A stretch of DNA of 64,000 bases from positions 307,131 through 371,130 of the forward strand of contig NZ_CAAGSW010000005.1 of NCBI RefSeq assembly GCF_900774055.1, read 5' to 3'. The position numbers and the translations under genes are program-made. This DNA is from Methanococcoides sp. AM1 (lineage in GTDB: Archaea; Halobacteriota; Methanosarcinia; Methanosarcinales; Methanosarcinaceae). The notes under the pieces were generated by a model, which did not search any database, had not been told where the DNA came from, and saw nothing but the letters and a program-made list of their open reading frames with translations. This document shows, one piece after another, positions 18,411 to 28,044 of this stretch. Position 1 is the stretch's first letter. Each line of letters begins with the position of its first letter.

Positions 18411-19223
18411 TTAAATTTTCATGTAGATTTTGTCTTTTATACTTATAGGTTCAAATAAACTTCTCATTTCAGTAGGTAATGTTTCGGATTTACCAATTAT
18501 GAGATAGCCACCTTTTGTGAGTGAATCATAGAAGTTACTTATCATTTTTATTTTTTGAGTTTCATTGAAGTATATCATCACATTCCTACAGAAAACAGTG
18601 TCAAAATGCTTTGAAATTGGGCTATCATTTGTTAGATCATATCTTTTGAACCTATATGATAGATTTTGGATCTTTTTTACTTTAAAAGTATCCTCTGATT
18701 TTTCAAAATACTTGTGCCTGAGTATATGGTCAAGGTTTTGAATTTTATCCTTACAGTATACCCCTTCTGAAGCATTTTTCAGGCACTTTTCATCTATATC
18801 AGTAGCATATATCGATATGTTCCAATCTTCAGGAAATACCTCTTTTGCACAGATCCCAATCGAATAAGGTTCTTCTCCATTAGAACATCCAGCACTCCAA
18901 AATCTAACAAGTTTGCTTTGTGATTTTTGCTTTCTTCCGATTATATCTGCGATCAATTTATCCTTGAAAAATATGAACGGTGTTTTGTCTCGCATAAACT
19001 CAGTCACATTTATAGTGAGAGTATCTATTAGTGCAGCCAATTCACCTTCATTCTTTTCAAGAAATCGCATATACTCCTTATAGTCACTGATCCCTACAAC
19101 CCTCATTCTCAGATCAATTCTTCTTCTGAGGTATTTGTCCCTATAACCATCAAGAACTATACCCGATAATTTCGAAATTTTGTTTGTAAGAAGATTAAAG
19201 TAATCTATATCACTTACATCCAT
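18411..19223 (-). CDS. cheR: Chemotaxis protein methyltransferase CheR
   Basis: 270 residues, standard length. The N-terminal helical domain (YFNLLTNKISKLSG, YLRRRIDLRM) is followed by a SAM-binding domain with RFWSAGCSNGEEPYSIG and the conserved DTVFCRNVMIYFN. It methylates glutamates on the receptor encoded at the head of the operon, opposing CheB. It overlaps cheD by ten bases and is the last gene of the che operon. Confidence 0.96.
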   Translation of the reverse strand: MDVSDIDYFNLLTNKISKLSGIVLDGYRDKYLRRRIDLRMRVVGISDYKEYMRFLEKNEGELAALIDTLTINVTEFMRDKTPFIFFKDKLIADIIGRKQKSQSKLVRFWSAGCSNGEEPYSIGICAKEVFPEDWNISIYATDIDEKCLKNASEGVYCKDKIQNLDHILRHKYFEKSEDTFKVKKIQNLSYRFKRYDLTNDSPISKHFDTVFCRNVMIYFNETQKIKMISNFYDSLTKGGYLIIGKSETLPTEMRSLFEPISIKDKIYMKI

Positions 19224-19876
19224 AGTAACTTCCCATTGCTATATTTAACAATCAGACTTCCGTCAACTGCATTGAAAATAACATTTCTCCCCATACTTCC
19301 CCCTACATCTGTGGCCAATATTTCTATTTTCTCTTTTTTCAGGGTTTCTTCAACAGATTTTATATTTCGATCACCGATCTTAAGTATGTCCAGATTCATG
19401 TGCTTAAATATCTGGGCACCACCTGCAACCTTTGCAGAAATATGTTTTCGCCTTGCTCCATTGCTGATCATTTCTTCAAGCATTGTTTTTATGGCAGTTT
19501 CAGCATGCTTGGTTTTTCCATCGTTTGATGATCCAGGGAGCAATACATGTGCAATACCAGCCATACGACTTTTGTGGTCGTAAAGTACCACCCCTACACA
19601 GGAACCAAGTCCCATTGCTTTCAATAGGATATCTGATCCCACTTTGTATTCACCAATGCCGGCAATTAATTCTCCTTCTAATAATTTCACATTAGAACCG
19701 AGGGAACTGCCATTTAAGTGGTTCTTTGCGTCTATGATCAATTCACAATCAGGATGGCAAGAACCAGATGCACACATACCATCCATAGAACAGTATGAAC
19801 CCACCACCGTATTATTTCTGCTCAAAACAATCGCTTTCGCGTTTGCTTTTGAGACAAATACAATATCGTTGCTCAT
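19214..19876 (-). CDS. cheD: Chemoreceptor glutamine deamidase CheD with an N-terminal Cys-rich extension
   Basis: 220 residues, about 60-70 longer than typical CheD. The C-terminal part holds the catalytic Cys in MGLGSCVGVVLYD, the His in AGIAHVLLPGSS and AKVAGGAQIF. The extra N-terminus contains four cysteines in YCSMDGMCASGSCHPDC (C-x5-C-x4-C-x3-C). The start at 19876 overlaps the cheC stop (ATGA type), which supports the long form. CheD deamidates receptor glutamines and is stimulated or sequestered by CheC. The extension could bind a metal or cluster; that is speculation. Confidence 0.93.
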   Translation of the reverse strand: MSNDIVFVSKANAKAIVLSRNNTVVGSYCSMDGMCASGSCHPDCELIIDAKNHLNGSSLGSNVKLLEGELIAGIGEYKVGSDILLKAMGLGSCVGVVLYDHKSRMAGIAHVLLPGSSNDGKTKHAETAIKTMLEEMISNGARRKHISAKVAGGAQIFKHMNLDILKIGDRNIKSVEETLKKEKIEILATDVGGSMGRNVIFNAVDGSLIVKYSNGKLLWM

Positions 19877-20475
19877 ATTCCTTCCAAGATATTCATAATG
19901 TTACTGAATAGATCATCTTCGGGTAGCAATGCCAGATTTATTTCGATATTTGACTCAGAGTTAAGCTTAGTTTCAAATATAATTAGATTGTCACTTTTTT
20001 GTGCCATCTGGGAAACTACTCCATCCATAACTGCAGTAGCCATATCAACTGCATAATTTGGCGGGGAAGGTAACAGTATTATGTCCAGGAAATCAGCTGA
20101 CGCATCACAAAATGATGAAGAAAGTATGTTTCCGGCCTCCATTACTGCAGAAGCATACATCTCATCATCAACATCTTCTGTCCCATACATTTCTGCTACA
20201 AGTTTGTCTGCAGATTTCATGGGTACCATGACGTATAGGTAACCAGAGTTGTTCCCCTCCAGATCCTGTAATGCTATAAGGACACCTGCTACAACTTCGT
20301 TATATAATTCACCATGTAAATCTGCAATACTTACTATCTTTACTTCCGGAACAGTTATTTCAATATATTTGTCTAACAATTTTGAAAGTGAAGTGGCTGC
20401 ATGTCCAGTACCTATATTACCAAGTTCTTTTAAAACTTCTACTTCCATTTCACTAAGACATTCTAATTCAGGCAT
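19873..20475 (-). CDS. cheC: CheY-P phosphatase CheC
   Basis: 200 residues. Both phosphatase-type helices are visible: EVLKELGNIGTGHAATSLSKLL near the N-terminus and SAVMEAGNILSSSFCDA in the second half (E-x2-N signatures). It dephosphorylates CheY-P and partners with CheD, whose gene overlaps its end. It also overlaps the end of cheA by eight bases, so cheA-cheC-cheD are tightly coupled. Confidence 0.95.
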   Translation of the reverse strand: MPELECLSEMEVEVLKELGNIGTGHAATSLSKLLDKYIEITVPEVKIVSIADLHGELYNEVVAGVLIALQDLEGNNSGYLYVMVPMKSADKLVAEMYGTEDVDDEMYASAVMEAGNILSSSFCDASADFLDIILLPSPPNYAVDMATAVMDGVVSQMAQKSDNLIIFETKLNSESNIEINLALLPEDDLFSNIMNILEGI

Positions 20476-23326
20476 CTATATCTCCTCCTACTAGCGCTGA
20501 TACATCCAGGATCGGTATGACCCTCCCATCCCCTAGAATTGTAACCCCGATAAATCCTTTAACTTTTGACAAAACACTTCCCAGTGGTTTTATCACTATT
20601 TCCTGTTGATCGATTATTGAATCAACAAGTAATGCAACTTCTTCACTTTCCCTCTCTACAATAATACCAACTTCTTTTTCCAATTGTTTGCCATACTCTC
20701 CAATATCAAAAAATTCTTTCAATCTTATTGCGGGTAGCAGCTTTTCTCTTACATAAAGCAATGGCTGATCACGTATAAGTTTGAAATTATCTTTGTTAAC
20801 ATCGAGCGCTTCAACAACATTGGAAATTGGAATAGCATAAGTCTCATTCCCGGATTCAACAACAAGTGACTTTATAATTGCAACTGTGGGAGGGAGATTG
20901 ATCCTCATCTTGGTACCTTTTCCCTTTTTGGAGTATATTTTTATTTTACCCCCCAGTTTCTCGACAGTCGTCTTCACGGCATCCATTCCGACTCCCCGCC
21001 CTGAAATCTCAGTAGCACTGTCTTTTGTAGATAGTCCTGAAGTAAAAATGAGCATCCTAATTTCGTCTTCACCAAGTTTATCCAAATCAGTTGATGAAAT
21101 TATTCCCTTTTCTAAAGCCTTATTTTTGATCTTTTCCAAATCCAGGCCATTCCCGTCGTCTTCAATTTCAATTATGACGTTGCTCTTCTCCCTTTTTGCC
21201 GAGAGTTTTATGTGTCCAGTTTGACTTTTTCCAGCTTTTGCTCTTTCTTCCGGAGTTTCGATCCCATGATCGACACAGTTCCTTACAAGATGAACCAAAG
21301 GATCACTAATTTCGTCAAGGATAGTCCTATCGAGCTCAGTTTCCTGACCCTCAATTTCAAAATCGATTTCTTTTTCAAACTTTCTACTTAGGTCCCTCAC
21401 CATTCTTGGGAATTTTTTGAATACCTTTTCGATTTTGACCATCCTCATCATCATAACTTCATCTTGTAAACTTGTGATAGATTTATCCAAAATTGCAGTA
21501 GCTTCTTCCAGTTCGGGTATCCTATGTTCCTGGGAAATTTGAAGAAGACAGCCTTTGTTAATTACAAGTTCTCCAACAAGGTTCATTATGCTATCAATAT
21601 TGGAAACTCGAACCCGTATTGTATCCTGCCTTTTATTTCCAACAGATCCTTTTTTAGTATTATCCTGTGTGGCAGTGCAATTATCTTGATTTGATTCTAT
21701 TTTTCTGATGCTAACTGCTTCTTTCCGAATATTTTCTTCTACCATTAAAGGTGCTCCTTCTTTCTGGACACCTTCATCTACCATTAACGGGGTTTCATCT
21801 TCCGGAATGCATTCTTCAGACATTAATAAAGATGTATCTTCCTGAATGTGTTCTTCAGACATTAACGAGGCTTCATCTTCCGGAATGCCATCTTCAACCA
21901 TTAATGGAGGTTCATCTTCCTGAATACCTTCACCTGCCGTTATTACACTGGAATAATTATTCCCGAAAAGTGCGTATATCAATTTCCTTAACTTTTCCTG
22001 AAGAGAATATTCTTCATTCCTGGTTATTTCCTTAAATGTAAACATCAGACTTTCATTTGTTTGAATAGTAGATTCGGTTATTTCCTGCTCCCCTTTACTT
22101 CCTTCATTATTGGGAGTATCTTCTGGAGCAATATTTTCCATTTCATCCTGAATTGGGGATTGTATTTCCTCAGTGACTTCTTCTTGTTCACAGGAGATAA
22201 CTTCAAAATTATCAATTTCAGAAATTTTGTCCATTACCTCTTCCACTTTACCTGCATCCCCCCTGATGAATGCTTTAAGTGAGCCCTTAAAAGTGCTATC
22301 GATATCTTCTTCTGTGGGTTCTGTTCTTATAACCGATCCCGCTTCTTTCAGAGATTCAATAACCAGTATAGCCTTCAATTCCTTTATATCAGAATCAGGA
22401 GCTATTTTCACATTGACTATGAGATTATGGTCTGCGATCTCCTTTTCGCGATTCACATCTTCTGTTTCCAGAGATCCTGTTATTTCGGAGACGGCTTCTT
22501 CCAGAGGAAATGAATCCATATTTTCCCCATTTTCTTTTTGATCACAGGAGATAATTTCAAAATAATCAATTTCAGAAATTTTGTTCATTATCTCTTCCAC
22601 TTTACCTGCATCTCCCCTGAGGAATGCTTTAAGTGAACCCTTAAAAGTGCTATCTATCTCTTCTTCTGTGGGTTCTGTTCTTATAACCGATCCCGCTTCT
22701 TTCAGAGATTCAATAACCAGTATAGCTTTCAATTCCTTTACATCAGAATCAGGAGCTATTTTCACATTGACTATGAGATTATGGCCTGCAATCTCCTTTT
22801 CGCAATTCAGATCAGCTTTTTCCAGAGATCCTGTTATTTCGAAGACGGCTTCTTCCAGAAGATTTAATCCCGCATCTTCAGCTTCCTGTGTATCTATTAT
22901 TGCGGAGGTGCTTTCTTCTGGAATGCAATTTTCAGCATCCTCATGTTTTTGATTTTTATACAGCTCAAAAGCATTCAGCAAGTTGTCAATTTTAATCTCA
23001 TCATTGCCTTCGCTTTCTATTTTCTCCACCATTTCATTGATTCGGTCTACAGTTGAAAGCATTATGTCTATAAGATCGCTATCAATTACGATATCGCCAC
23101 ATTTTATGCCACTTAAAACTTCTTCCATGCTGTGACAGAGTTTTTCGAGCGATGCATACCCAAGAAATCCTGCCATCCCTTTAATTGTGTGTGCTACCCT
23201 GAATATTTCATCCAAAGCGTTATTATCACCATTTTCCAGATCTACAAAAGCCTGATTGAATATCTCAAGATACTCATTAACTTCCTGAAGGAAATCATCC
23301 TTGTAAGCGTCCATATCAGTTTCCAT
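20468..23326 (-). CDS. cheA: Chemotaxis histidine kinase CheA with duplicated P2-like domain
   Basis: 952 residues, far longer than the usual 650-700. Order: HPt domain (His in FRVAHTIKGMAGFLG, about residue 47); two copies of a P2-like CheY-binding domain (about residues 156-261 and 274-379); an acidic linker with 13-residue repeats (about 465-540); the dimerisation helices (IDSIMNLVGELVINKG); the ATPase with N box VHLVRNCVDHGIETP, G1 EDDGNGLDL and G2 GRGVGMDAVKTTVE; and a CheW-like end. It autophosphorylates on His and passes phosphate to CheY and CheB. SD GAGGTGAA precedes ATG 23326. Confidence 0.96.
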   Translation of the reverse strand: METDMDAYKDDFLQEVNEYLEIFNQAFVDLENGDNNALDEIFRVAHTIKGMAGFLGYASLEKLCHSMEEVLSGIKCGDIVIDSDLIDIMLSTVDRINEMVEKIESEGNDEIKIDNLLNAFELYKNQKHEDAENCIPEESTSAIIDTQEAEDAGLNLLEEAVFEITGSLEKADLNCEKEIAGHNLIVNVKIAPDSDVKELKAILVIESLKEAGSVIRTEPTEEEIDSTFKGSLKAFLRGDAGKVEEIMNKISEIDYFEIISCDQKENGENMDSFPLEEAVSEITGSLETEDVNREKEIADHNLIVNVKIAPDSDIKELKAILVIESLKEAGSVIRTEPTEEDIDSTFKGSLKAFIRGDAGKVEEVMDKISEIDNFEVISCEQEEVTEEIQSPIQDEMENIAPEDTPNNEGSKGEQEITESTIQTNESLMFTFKEITRNEEYSLQEKLRKLIYALFGNNYSSVITAGEGIQEDEPPLMVEDGIPEDEASLMSEEHIQEDTSLLMSEECIPEDETPLMVDEGVQKEGAPLMVEENIRKEAVSIRKIESNQDNCTATQDNTKKGSVGNKRQDTIRVRVSNIDSIMNLVGELVINKGCLLQISQEHRIPELEEATAILDKSITSLQDEVMMMRMVKIEKVFKKFPRMVRDLSRKFEKEIDFEIEGQETELDRTILDEISDPLVHLVRNCVDHGIETPEERAKAGKSQTGHIKLSAKREKSNVIIEIEDDGNGLDLEKIKNKALEKGIISSTDLDKLGEDEIRMLIFTSGLSTKDSATEISGRGVGMDAVKTTVEKLGGKIKIYSKKGKGTKMRINLPPTVAIIKSLVVESGNETYAIPISNVVEALDVNKDNFKLIRDQPLLYVREKLLPAIRLKEFFDIGEYGKQLEKEVGIIVERESEEVALLVDSIIDQQEIVIKPLGSVLSKVKGFIGVTILGDGRVIPILDVSALVGGDIDA
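21715..21931 (-). repeat. 13-residue (39-base) tandem repeats in the CheA linker
   Basis: Five to six units of the pattern G-I-x-E-D-E-x-x-L-M-x-E-E follow one another: GIQEDEPPLMVED, GIPEDEASLMSEE, HIQEDTSLLMSEE, CIPEDETPLMVDE, GVQKEGAPLMVEE and a decayed NIRKEAVSI. The 39-base period keeps frame. The segment lies in the acidic linker between the P2-like domains and the dimerisation helices. Confidence 0.8.
22188..22505 (-). repeat. CheA internal direct repeat, copy nearer the C-terminus
   Basis: This 318-base segment is a near-perfect copy of 22542-22859, also 318 bases, with no insertion or deletion and a period of 354 bases. Each copy encodes about 106 residues, including NLIVNVKIAPDSD, LKAILVIESLKEAGSVIRTE and a domain resembling the P2 CheY-binding module of CheA. 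Confidence 0.85.
22542..22859 (-). repeat. CheA internal direct repeat, copy nearer the N-terminus
   Basis: Partner of the repeat at 22188-22505. The two differ at scattered bases only (for example ELKAILV is kept while AGH is replaced by ADH). The similarity in silent positions points to recent tandem duplication or ongoing gene conversion. Confidence 0.85.
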
Positions 23327-24374
23327 TGCATTTCACCTCTAACATCCTAACAATTTCTTCAGGTATTTCAAAAATAGGTTTTACAACGTCAATTGCTCCG
23401 GCTTCGATTGCAGCTTTTGGCATCCCAAAAATAACGCAGGTGTCTTCGCTGCATGCTATGGTAGATCCATTTGATTCTTTTATTTTTTTGAATCCGGATG
23501 CTCCATCGATCCCCATTCCCGTAAGTATTGTGGCGATTGAATTTTTCCCATACACATTTACAAAGCTTTCAATCGTTACATCGACAGAAGGCATTACAGC
23601 ATGCATCGGTTCACCTTTTATGATCTTTATTCTGGTTACATTCAAAGCTTTTCGAATTTGCATGTGATAGCCGCCAGGGGCGATGTAAGCAACTCCATTT
23701 TCCACTTTCTCATTATTTTCAGCTTCTTTTACTTCAAGTTCTGATAAGGTATTCAATCTCGCAGCTAGCTGACTGCAAAAATTTCCTTCTGGCATATGCT
23801 GGACTACAAAAACCGATGCAGGGAGATTACCTGGCAATCTTGGAATTATTTGCTCAAGAGAAGAAGGACCGCCTGTTGAAGAACCAATAAGTACTCCTAT
23901 ATTTTGCATCTCCGGGCAATTCCAGTTTCCATTTATTACCTCACCTTTGAATTTTTTCAGGTTAAGTAGTCTTATAATATTTGGATTTGAATTGTGGATG
24001 CTACGAACTTTTGATATTAGCTCGCTTTCGATCTCAGCTACTTCTTGTAAGCCACTGGGCTTTGTTATAAAATCGATCGCACCAAGTCTCAAAGCTTCCA
24101 GAGCTTCTCTAGAACCCTTTTTAGTGAGAGAGCTAAACATTATAATCGGTATCGGAGTTGTATCCATTATAGCTTCAACGGCTGCCAGCCCATCCATGAT
24201 GGGCATATTAACATCCATTACTATAACTTCCGGCTTTAGCTTATTCGCTTTTTCTACAGCTTCTTTGCCATTTTTTGCAATCCCGATAACTTCTATATCG
24301 CTAGCACTCTCAAGCATGTCTCTTGCTGCCCTTCTCATTAAGGCAGAATCATCAACAACAAGGGTTTTGATCAT
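23316..24374 (-). CDS. cheB: Chemotaxis methylesterase/deamidase CheB
   Basis: 352 residues. The N-terminal receiver domain (VVDDSALMRRAARDML, phospho-Asp in VIVMDVNMPIMDG) is joined to the methylesterase domain. Its catalytic Ser lies in GVLIGSSTGGPSSLEQ, the His in VVQHMPEGNFCSQLA and the Asp in LTGMGIDGASGF. It removes receptor methyl groups when phosphorylated by CheA. Its end overlaps the cheA start by 11 bases, and it follows cheY by 14 bases. Confidence 0.97.
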   Translation of the reverse strand: MIKTLVVDDSALMRRAARDMLESASDIEVIGIAKNGKEAVEKANKLKPEVIVMDVNMPIMDGLAAVEAIMDTTPIPIIMFSSLTKKGSREALEALRLGAIDFITKPSGLQEVAEIESELISKVRSIHNSNPNIIRLLNLKKFKGEVINGNWNCPEMQNIGVLIGSSTGGPSSLEQIIPRLPGNLPASVFVVQHMPEGNFCSQLAARLNTLSELEVKEAENNEKVENGVAYIAPGGYHMQIRKALNVTRIKIIKGEPMHAVMPSVDVTIESFVNVYGKNSIATILTGMGIDGASGFKKIKESNGSTIACSEDTCVIFGMPKAAIEAGAIDVVKPIFEIPEEIVRMLEVKCNGN

Positions 24375-24388
24375 ATTTTATCCGGCCT

Positions 24389-24751
24389 TTATGCGCCAGT
24401 AACTTTCTTAATTTCTTCAAGAACTTTTGGCGCCTGGAAAGGCTTTATTATGTATCCTTTTGCACCAAGCTTGATGGCCGTCTTTACGATTTTTTCCTGG
24501 CCAATAGCGGTACACATTACAACTTTTGCACCATTGTCCAAACTTTTTATCTGTTTTAAAGCATCAATTCCATTCATATCCGGCATAACAATATCCATTG
24601 TTACTACATCCGGATTTAGTTCCCTGTACATTTCTACAGCCTGATTCCCATTTTCAGCTTCCCCGGCTATATCGAATCCTGCTCCAAAGAGGATGTTCTT
24701 CAAAAGTTTTCTCATAAACGCTGTGTCATCGACAATTAATACTTTTGGCAT
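24389..24751 (-). CDS. cheY: Chemotaxis response regulator CheY
   Basis: 120 residues, a single receiver domain: VLIVDDTAFMRKLLKNIL, phospho-Asp in PDVVTMDIVMPDMNGIDAL, the Thr in VVMCTAIGQ and the Lys in GYIIKPFQ. CheY-P switches archaellar rotation; in archaea it acts through CheF, whose gene is directly upstream. Similar to the CheB receiver but without an output domain. Confidence 0.97.
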   Translation of the reverse strand: MPKVLIVDDTAFMRKLLKNILFGAGFDIAGEAENGNQAVEMYRELNPDVVTMDIVMPDMNGIDALKQIKSLDNGAKVVMCTAIGQEKIVKTAIKLGAKGYIIKPFQAPKVLEEIKKVTGA

Positions 24752-24768
24752 GTAATTTCACCTTTTAA

Positions 24769-25569
24769 TTATAAATTCGGTATGTCTCCAACCATGGTTA
24801 CTCCACGGGGAGTTAATTCCACTTCCTTTCTTATTTTCACAACTTTTGCCAAACCGGAATCGACTAACTTATCATAGTACTCATTAAGTTCGTCTGTCGA
24901 GATTCCGACCATATTCTCTATTGAAACAAAATCCAATCCAGAATATACAAGTGTCAAAATCTGTTTTTCCATATCTGAAAATTCTATCCCGGGTTTATGT
25001 GTTTCAATAAGGCGGTTAAGATAATTTTCAAGCATCTCCAATGTAGTTTCAGGGCACATTAGCAAGCTTGTAGCGACCTGTCCGCTCTCAACTTTGGACA
25101 GGACAAGCACTTTTCTCTGTTTACCTCCAACATTTCTTACATCTTTCACCACAGTGCCCAGACTATCAAACAGCATCTTCTGCTGCTTTTTTGGTGAAAT
25201 GAACCAGAAACCTTCATCTGTCACACTGAAATAACCTTTCTCCCACTGAGCTCCAGATGAAACTACACCTCCAACTGTTGCTGAATCCAGGTAATAAACC
25301 GCAAACCTGTCGGCTTTCAAGTTAAATGCAAGAAACCGGAAAACCTGTGGCATGAGATTCTCCGGTGGCTTGATGATAATCTCCCCGTCATTCTTGATCC
25401 TAATTGCCTCTACACCATCTACATCAACATTACCAATATCTTCAATTTCGTTTACCTGAATTTTGGTATTCCCGATGCATAGGGTTTGTTCGGTAACAAT
25501 TAGCTCCGCATCAACCCATTTGCCATTATACCATTTTGCAGGTGTCTGGAGGTGAACTTTATCGTTCAT
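24769..25569 (-). CDS. cheF: Archaeal taxis adaptor CheF (DUF439)
   Basis: 266 residues. The protein has no bacterial chemotaxis counterpart; the N-terminal beta-rich half (KWVDAELIVTEQTLCIG) and the C-terminal winged-helix-like half (VYSGLDFVSIENMVGIS, SGLAKVVKIRKEVELTPRG) match the archaeal CheF family. CheF binds CheY, CheD/CheC and the archaellar ArlC/D/E ring, linking signalling to the motor. It overlaps the cheW end by four bases and precedes cheY, as in other methanogen che operons. Confidence 0.88.
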   Translation of the reverse strand: MNDKVHLQTPAKWYNGKWVDAELIVTEQTLCIGNTKIQVNEIEDIGNVDVDGVEAIRIKNDGEIIIKPPENLMPQVFRFLAFNLKADRFAVYYLDSATVGGVVSSGAQWEKGYFSVTDEGFWFISPKKQQKMLFDSLGTVVKDVRNVGGKQRKVLVLSKVESGQVATSLLMCPETTLEMLENYLNRLIETHKPGIEFSDMEKQILTLVYSGLDFVSIENMVGISTDELNEYYDKLVDSGLAKVVKIRKEVELTPRGVTMVGDIPNL

Positions 25570-26045
25570 CTTTGCATACCTTCGATTTCCTCTTCACTAA
25601 ACACTTTGTCCAGATCCATCAAAGTCAAGAGACCATCATCGAGTTTCCCTACCCCAGTCAGGAATTTTGAATCGTTTCTTGAAGTTATAATGCTTGGTAA
25701 CTCATCTATATTCTTTGACGATAGGTACTTGACTTCATTCACGGTATCCACAATCATTCCTATGACTGCATTTTCATATTCGACTACAATAATCCTTGTT
25801 TCACTGTCCGTCTCTTTTGTTTCCTTGCCAAAACGAGTTCTTAAATTTATTATAGTTGTAATCTGGCCCCTGAGATTTACAACCCCCTCTATGAACTCAG
25901 GTGCATTCGGAATTCTTGTAATCTTAGTTGGCCTGATTATTTCTTTTACCTGGGAAATATCAACACCATATCTTTCATCACCCAGAGCAAATACAATAAC
26001 CTGTACTGTCTGGTCAACATCCATCATTTGGTTATGAGGATTCAT
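25566..26045 (-). CDS. cheW: Chemotaxis coupling protein CheW
   Basis: 159 residues of the CheW SH3-like fold: QVIVFALGDERYGVDISQVKEIIRP, EGVVNLRGQITTIINLRTRFG and MIVDTVNEVKYL are typical. It bridges the receptor at 26089-28044 and CheA. It is the second gene of the operon, 43 bases after the receptor. Confidence 0.96.
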   Translation of the reverse strand: MNPHNQMMDVDQTVQVIVFALGDERYGVDISQVKEIIRPTKITRIPNAPEFIEGVVNLRGQITTIINLRTRFGKETKETDSETRIIVVEYENAVIGMIVDTVNEVKYLSSKNIDELPSIITSRNDSKFLTGVGKLDDGLLTLMDLDKVFSEEEIEGMQR

Positions 26046-26088
26046 TTAAATCACCTATAAAAAGATAGCATAAGGAGGTTACATCTCC

Positions 26089-28044
26089 TTAGTTCTCTGA
26101 AAATTTGAAGTTTTTCGAGAGCATATCCGTTGTCTTCTGAGCGAGGTCAGTAACATTCTTTATAGAACCACTAACCTGTTCTGATGCTGCAGTCTGTTCT
26201 TCGATTGCTGCCGAAGTTTCCTCGCTGTTTGCAGCATTTTCTTCTGCCGTCGAAGCCACTTCCCCTATGTTCTCATTAATACTCTCGATCTTCTCCATGC
26301 CCTCTTCTGCCTTCTGATTCAGTTCACCAAGCATCGAATTGATCTTGTCTACCATCTCTGTGATTTCGCCAGACTTGCCCAGAGCCCCTCCAATATCTCT
26401 GTTACCACTAATTACTTGTTCTTTGGCTCTTTCAATTGCCTCGGTGACCTTTTTGGTCTCTTTCTGGACATTAACCACAATTCCATTGATCTCGGCTGTG
26501 CTGCTTCTTGACTCTTCGGCAAGTTTCCTTACCTCATCTGCCACAACAGCAAAGCCTCTCCCGTGTTCTCCTGCTCTTGCCGCTTCTATTGCTGCATTCA
26601 ATGCCAGGAGATTTGTCTGGTCTGCAATGGATTTTATTTTATCGGTGACCTTATCGATATTATCAACAGCACCATCAAGGGACGTAACTATACCTGCGAG
26701 TTGCTCGATCTCATTCATGATTACTTCGAGGTCTTCGAGTGCATTGTTTGCGAGCTTTTGACTTCCGTCACTCATTTCTACTGCTTTAGCAGAGAAACTG
26801 GCAGATTGTGTAGCTGCTTCACTCAGTTCCTTGAATATCTGTTCAGAAGCTTTTGCATCCAATGCTGCAGTATTAGCATGTCTTGAAAGGTTTTCAGATC
26901 CTGTTGCGATCTGTTCTGCAGCAGTTGATATTTGCTCCATGCCTGTATTCATCTGGTTGACAGCTTCACGGGACTGATTCACCTCATCCAACGTAGCATT
27001 CATGTCGCTTATCGTAGCTTGAACCATATCTCTTAGGTTCTTTACAAAGTTATTGAATTCGTCGAAGGTCTTGCCGAAATCATCATCTTTGATCTTCTCA
27101 AGCTTAGAATCAAGATCACCCTCGCCAACCATTTTGATTCCAGTTCCAAGGTCTGCAAGGCATTTATTGGTGTAATCAAGCAATTCTTCTACTTCTTGTT
27201 CTTTCTGCTTGATATCAGTCAGGTCTGTAAGCACTTCCAGTATTCCTTCAAAATTACCTTCCTCGTCATATATAGGTGAAACAGAACTTATTGTGTAGAG
27301 CTCACGGTCCAACCCATTTAACCTTACAATTGCTTCTATCGAATCCACACTTTTGCGAGTATCCAGTGCAATCTCAATAATCGACTGGTTGGTTCCAAAT
27401 TTCCTTTCTGCATCCTCTCCAATCAGTGTGGTTTTTGCAATAATATCAGAATGAGCTAATCCTATAATTTCTTCATCTGATTGGAATTGACTTAGTTTTA
27501 CAAAATGATCGTTAATGTGCTTAACCTTGCCTTCAGGATCTATGAAAAGTGCAAGTGCAGGTTCTGGTATGCTTTTTACAATTGTTTTCTGGGACTCTGC
27601 TTTTGCCAGGACATTTTCTGTAATATTCAGGAATACACCATCCAAATAAGCTGCATTTCCTTCATCATCGTTTACCAGGTTACCTTCTTCCCGGATGTAA
27701 ACAACTTCTCCTGTTATATTTTTTATTCTATAGTTAACTTTGTATGATGTGTTGTTCTTCATTGCTATGTCAATAGCTTCGTCAATTTTAGGCACATCCT
27801 CGGGAAAAACAATATCCGACCATGTCAGTTTTTTATCAAGGTAATCTGTCTTTGGGTAACCTGTAAGCTCATATACATTTTTGCTGATGTAGTATATGTC
27901 CCATGATGCTTTTATGTCACATCTGAAAATAGTAACTGGAAGGTTGTCTATCAGCCAACTGATCTCTTCTTCCTTTTGTTTTGCGTCTTTATTGTCGGGA
28001 CCTACAATTGTGATGTTTTCTGTAATTGCTTCTTTATTTCCCAT
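26089..28044 (-). CDS. Cytoplasmic PAS-containing methyl-accepting chemotaxis protein
   Basis: 651 residues without a transmembrane helix, so a soluble receptor. Two PAS domains occupy about residues 28-145 and 150-280, the first ending in a PAC motif ([16 protein letters not shown]). A HAMP-like region (about 290-350) leads to the methyl-accepting signalling domain, whose tip reads [17 protein letters not shown]. The end [20 protein letters not shown] is the usual adaptation helix. It probably senses an intracellular redox or energy signal through a PAS ligand; no heme- or flavin-specific motif can be named. It heads the che operon. Confidence 0.95.
   Translation of the reverse strand: MGNKEAITENITIVGPDNKDAKQKEEEISWLIDNLPVTIFRCDIKASWDIYYISKNVYELTGYPKTDYLDKKLTWSDIVFPEDVPKIDEAIDIAMKNNTSYKVNYRIKNITGEVVYIREEGNLVNDDEGNAAYLDGVFLNITENVLAKAESQKTIVKSIPEPALALFIDPEGKVKHINDHFVKLSQFQSDEEIIGLAHSDIIAKTTLIGEDAERKFGTNQSIIEIALDTRKSVDSIEAIVRLNGLDRELYTISSVSPIYDEEGNFEGILEVLTDLTDIKQKEQEVEELLDYTNKCLADLGTGIKMVGEGDLDSKLEKIKDDDFGKTFDEFNNFVKNLRDMVQATISDMNATLDEVNQSREAVNQMNTGMEQISTAAEQIATGSENLSRHANTAALDAKASEQIFKELSEAATQSASFSAKAVEMSDGSQKLANNALEDLEVIMNEIEQLAGIVTSLDGAVDNIDKVTDKIKSIADQTNLLALNAAIEAARAGEHGRGFAVVADEVRKLAEESRSSTAEINGIVVNVQKETKKVTEAIERAKEQVISGNRDIGGALGKSGEITEMVDKINSMLGELNQKAEEGMEKIESINENIGEVASTAEENAANSEETSAAIEEQTAASEQVSGSIKNVTDLAQKTTDMLSKNFKFSEN

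Noticed and set aside
21715..22859. Regular repeats considered as a CRISPR array
   Set aside because: They are in-frame coding repeats inside cheA with conserved amino acids; there are no variable spacers of uniform length and no cas genes.
23947..24402. 151-codon plus-strand frame across cheB
   Set aside because: Shadow of cheB; its hydrophobic Ser/Ile-rich composition follows from the complement of the receiver domain codons.
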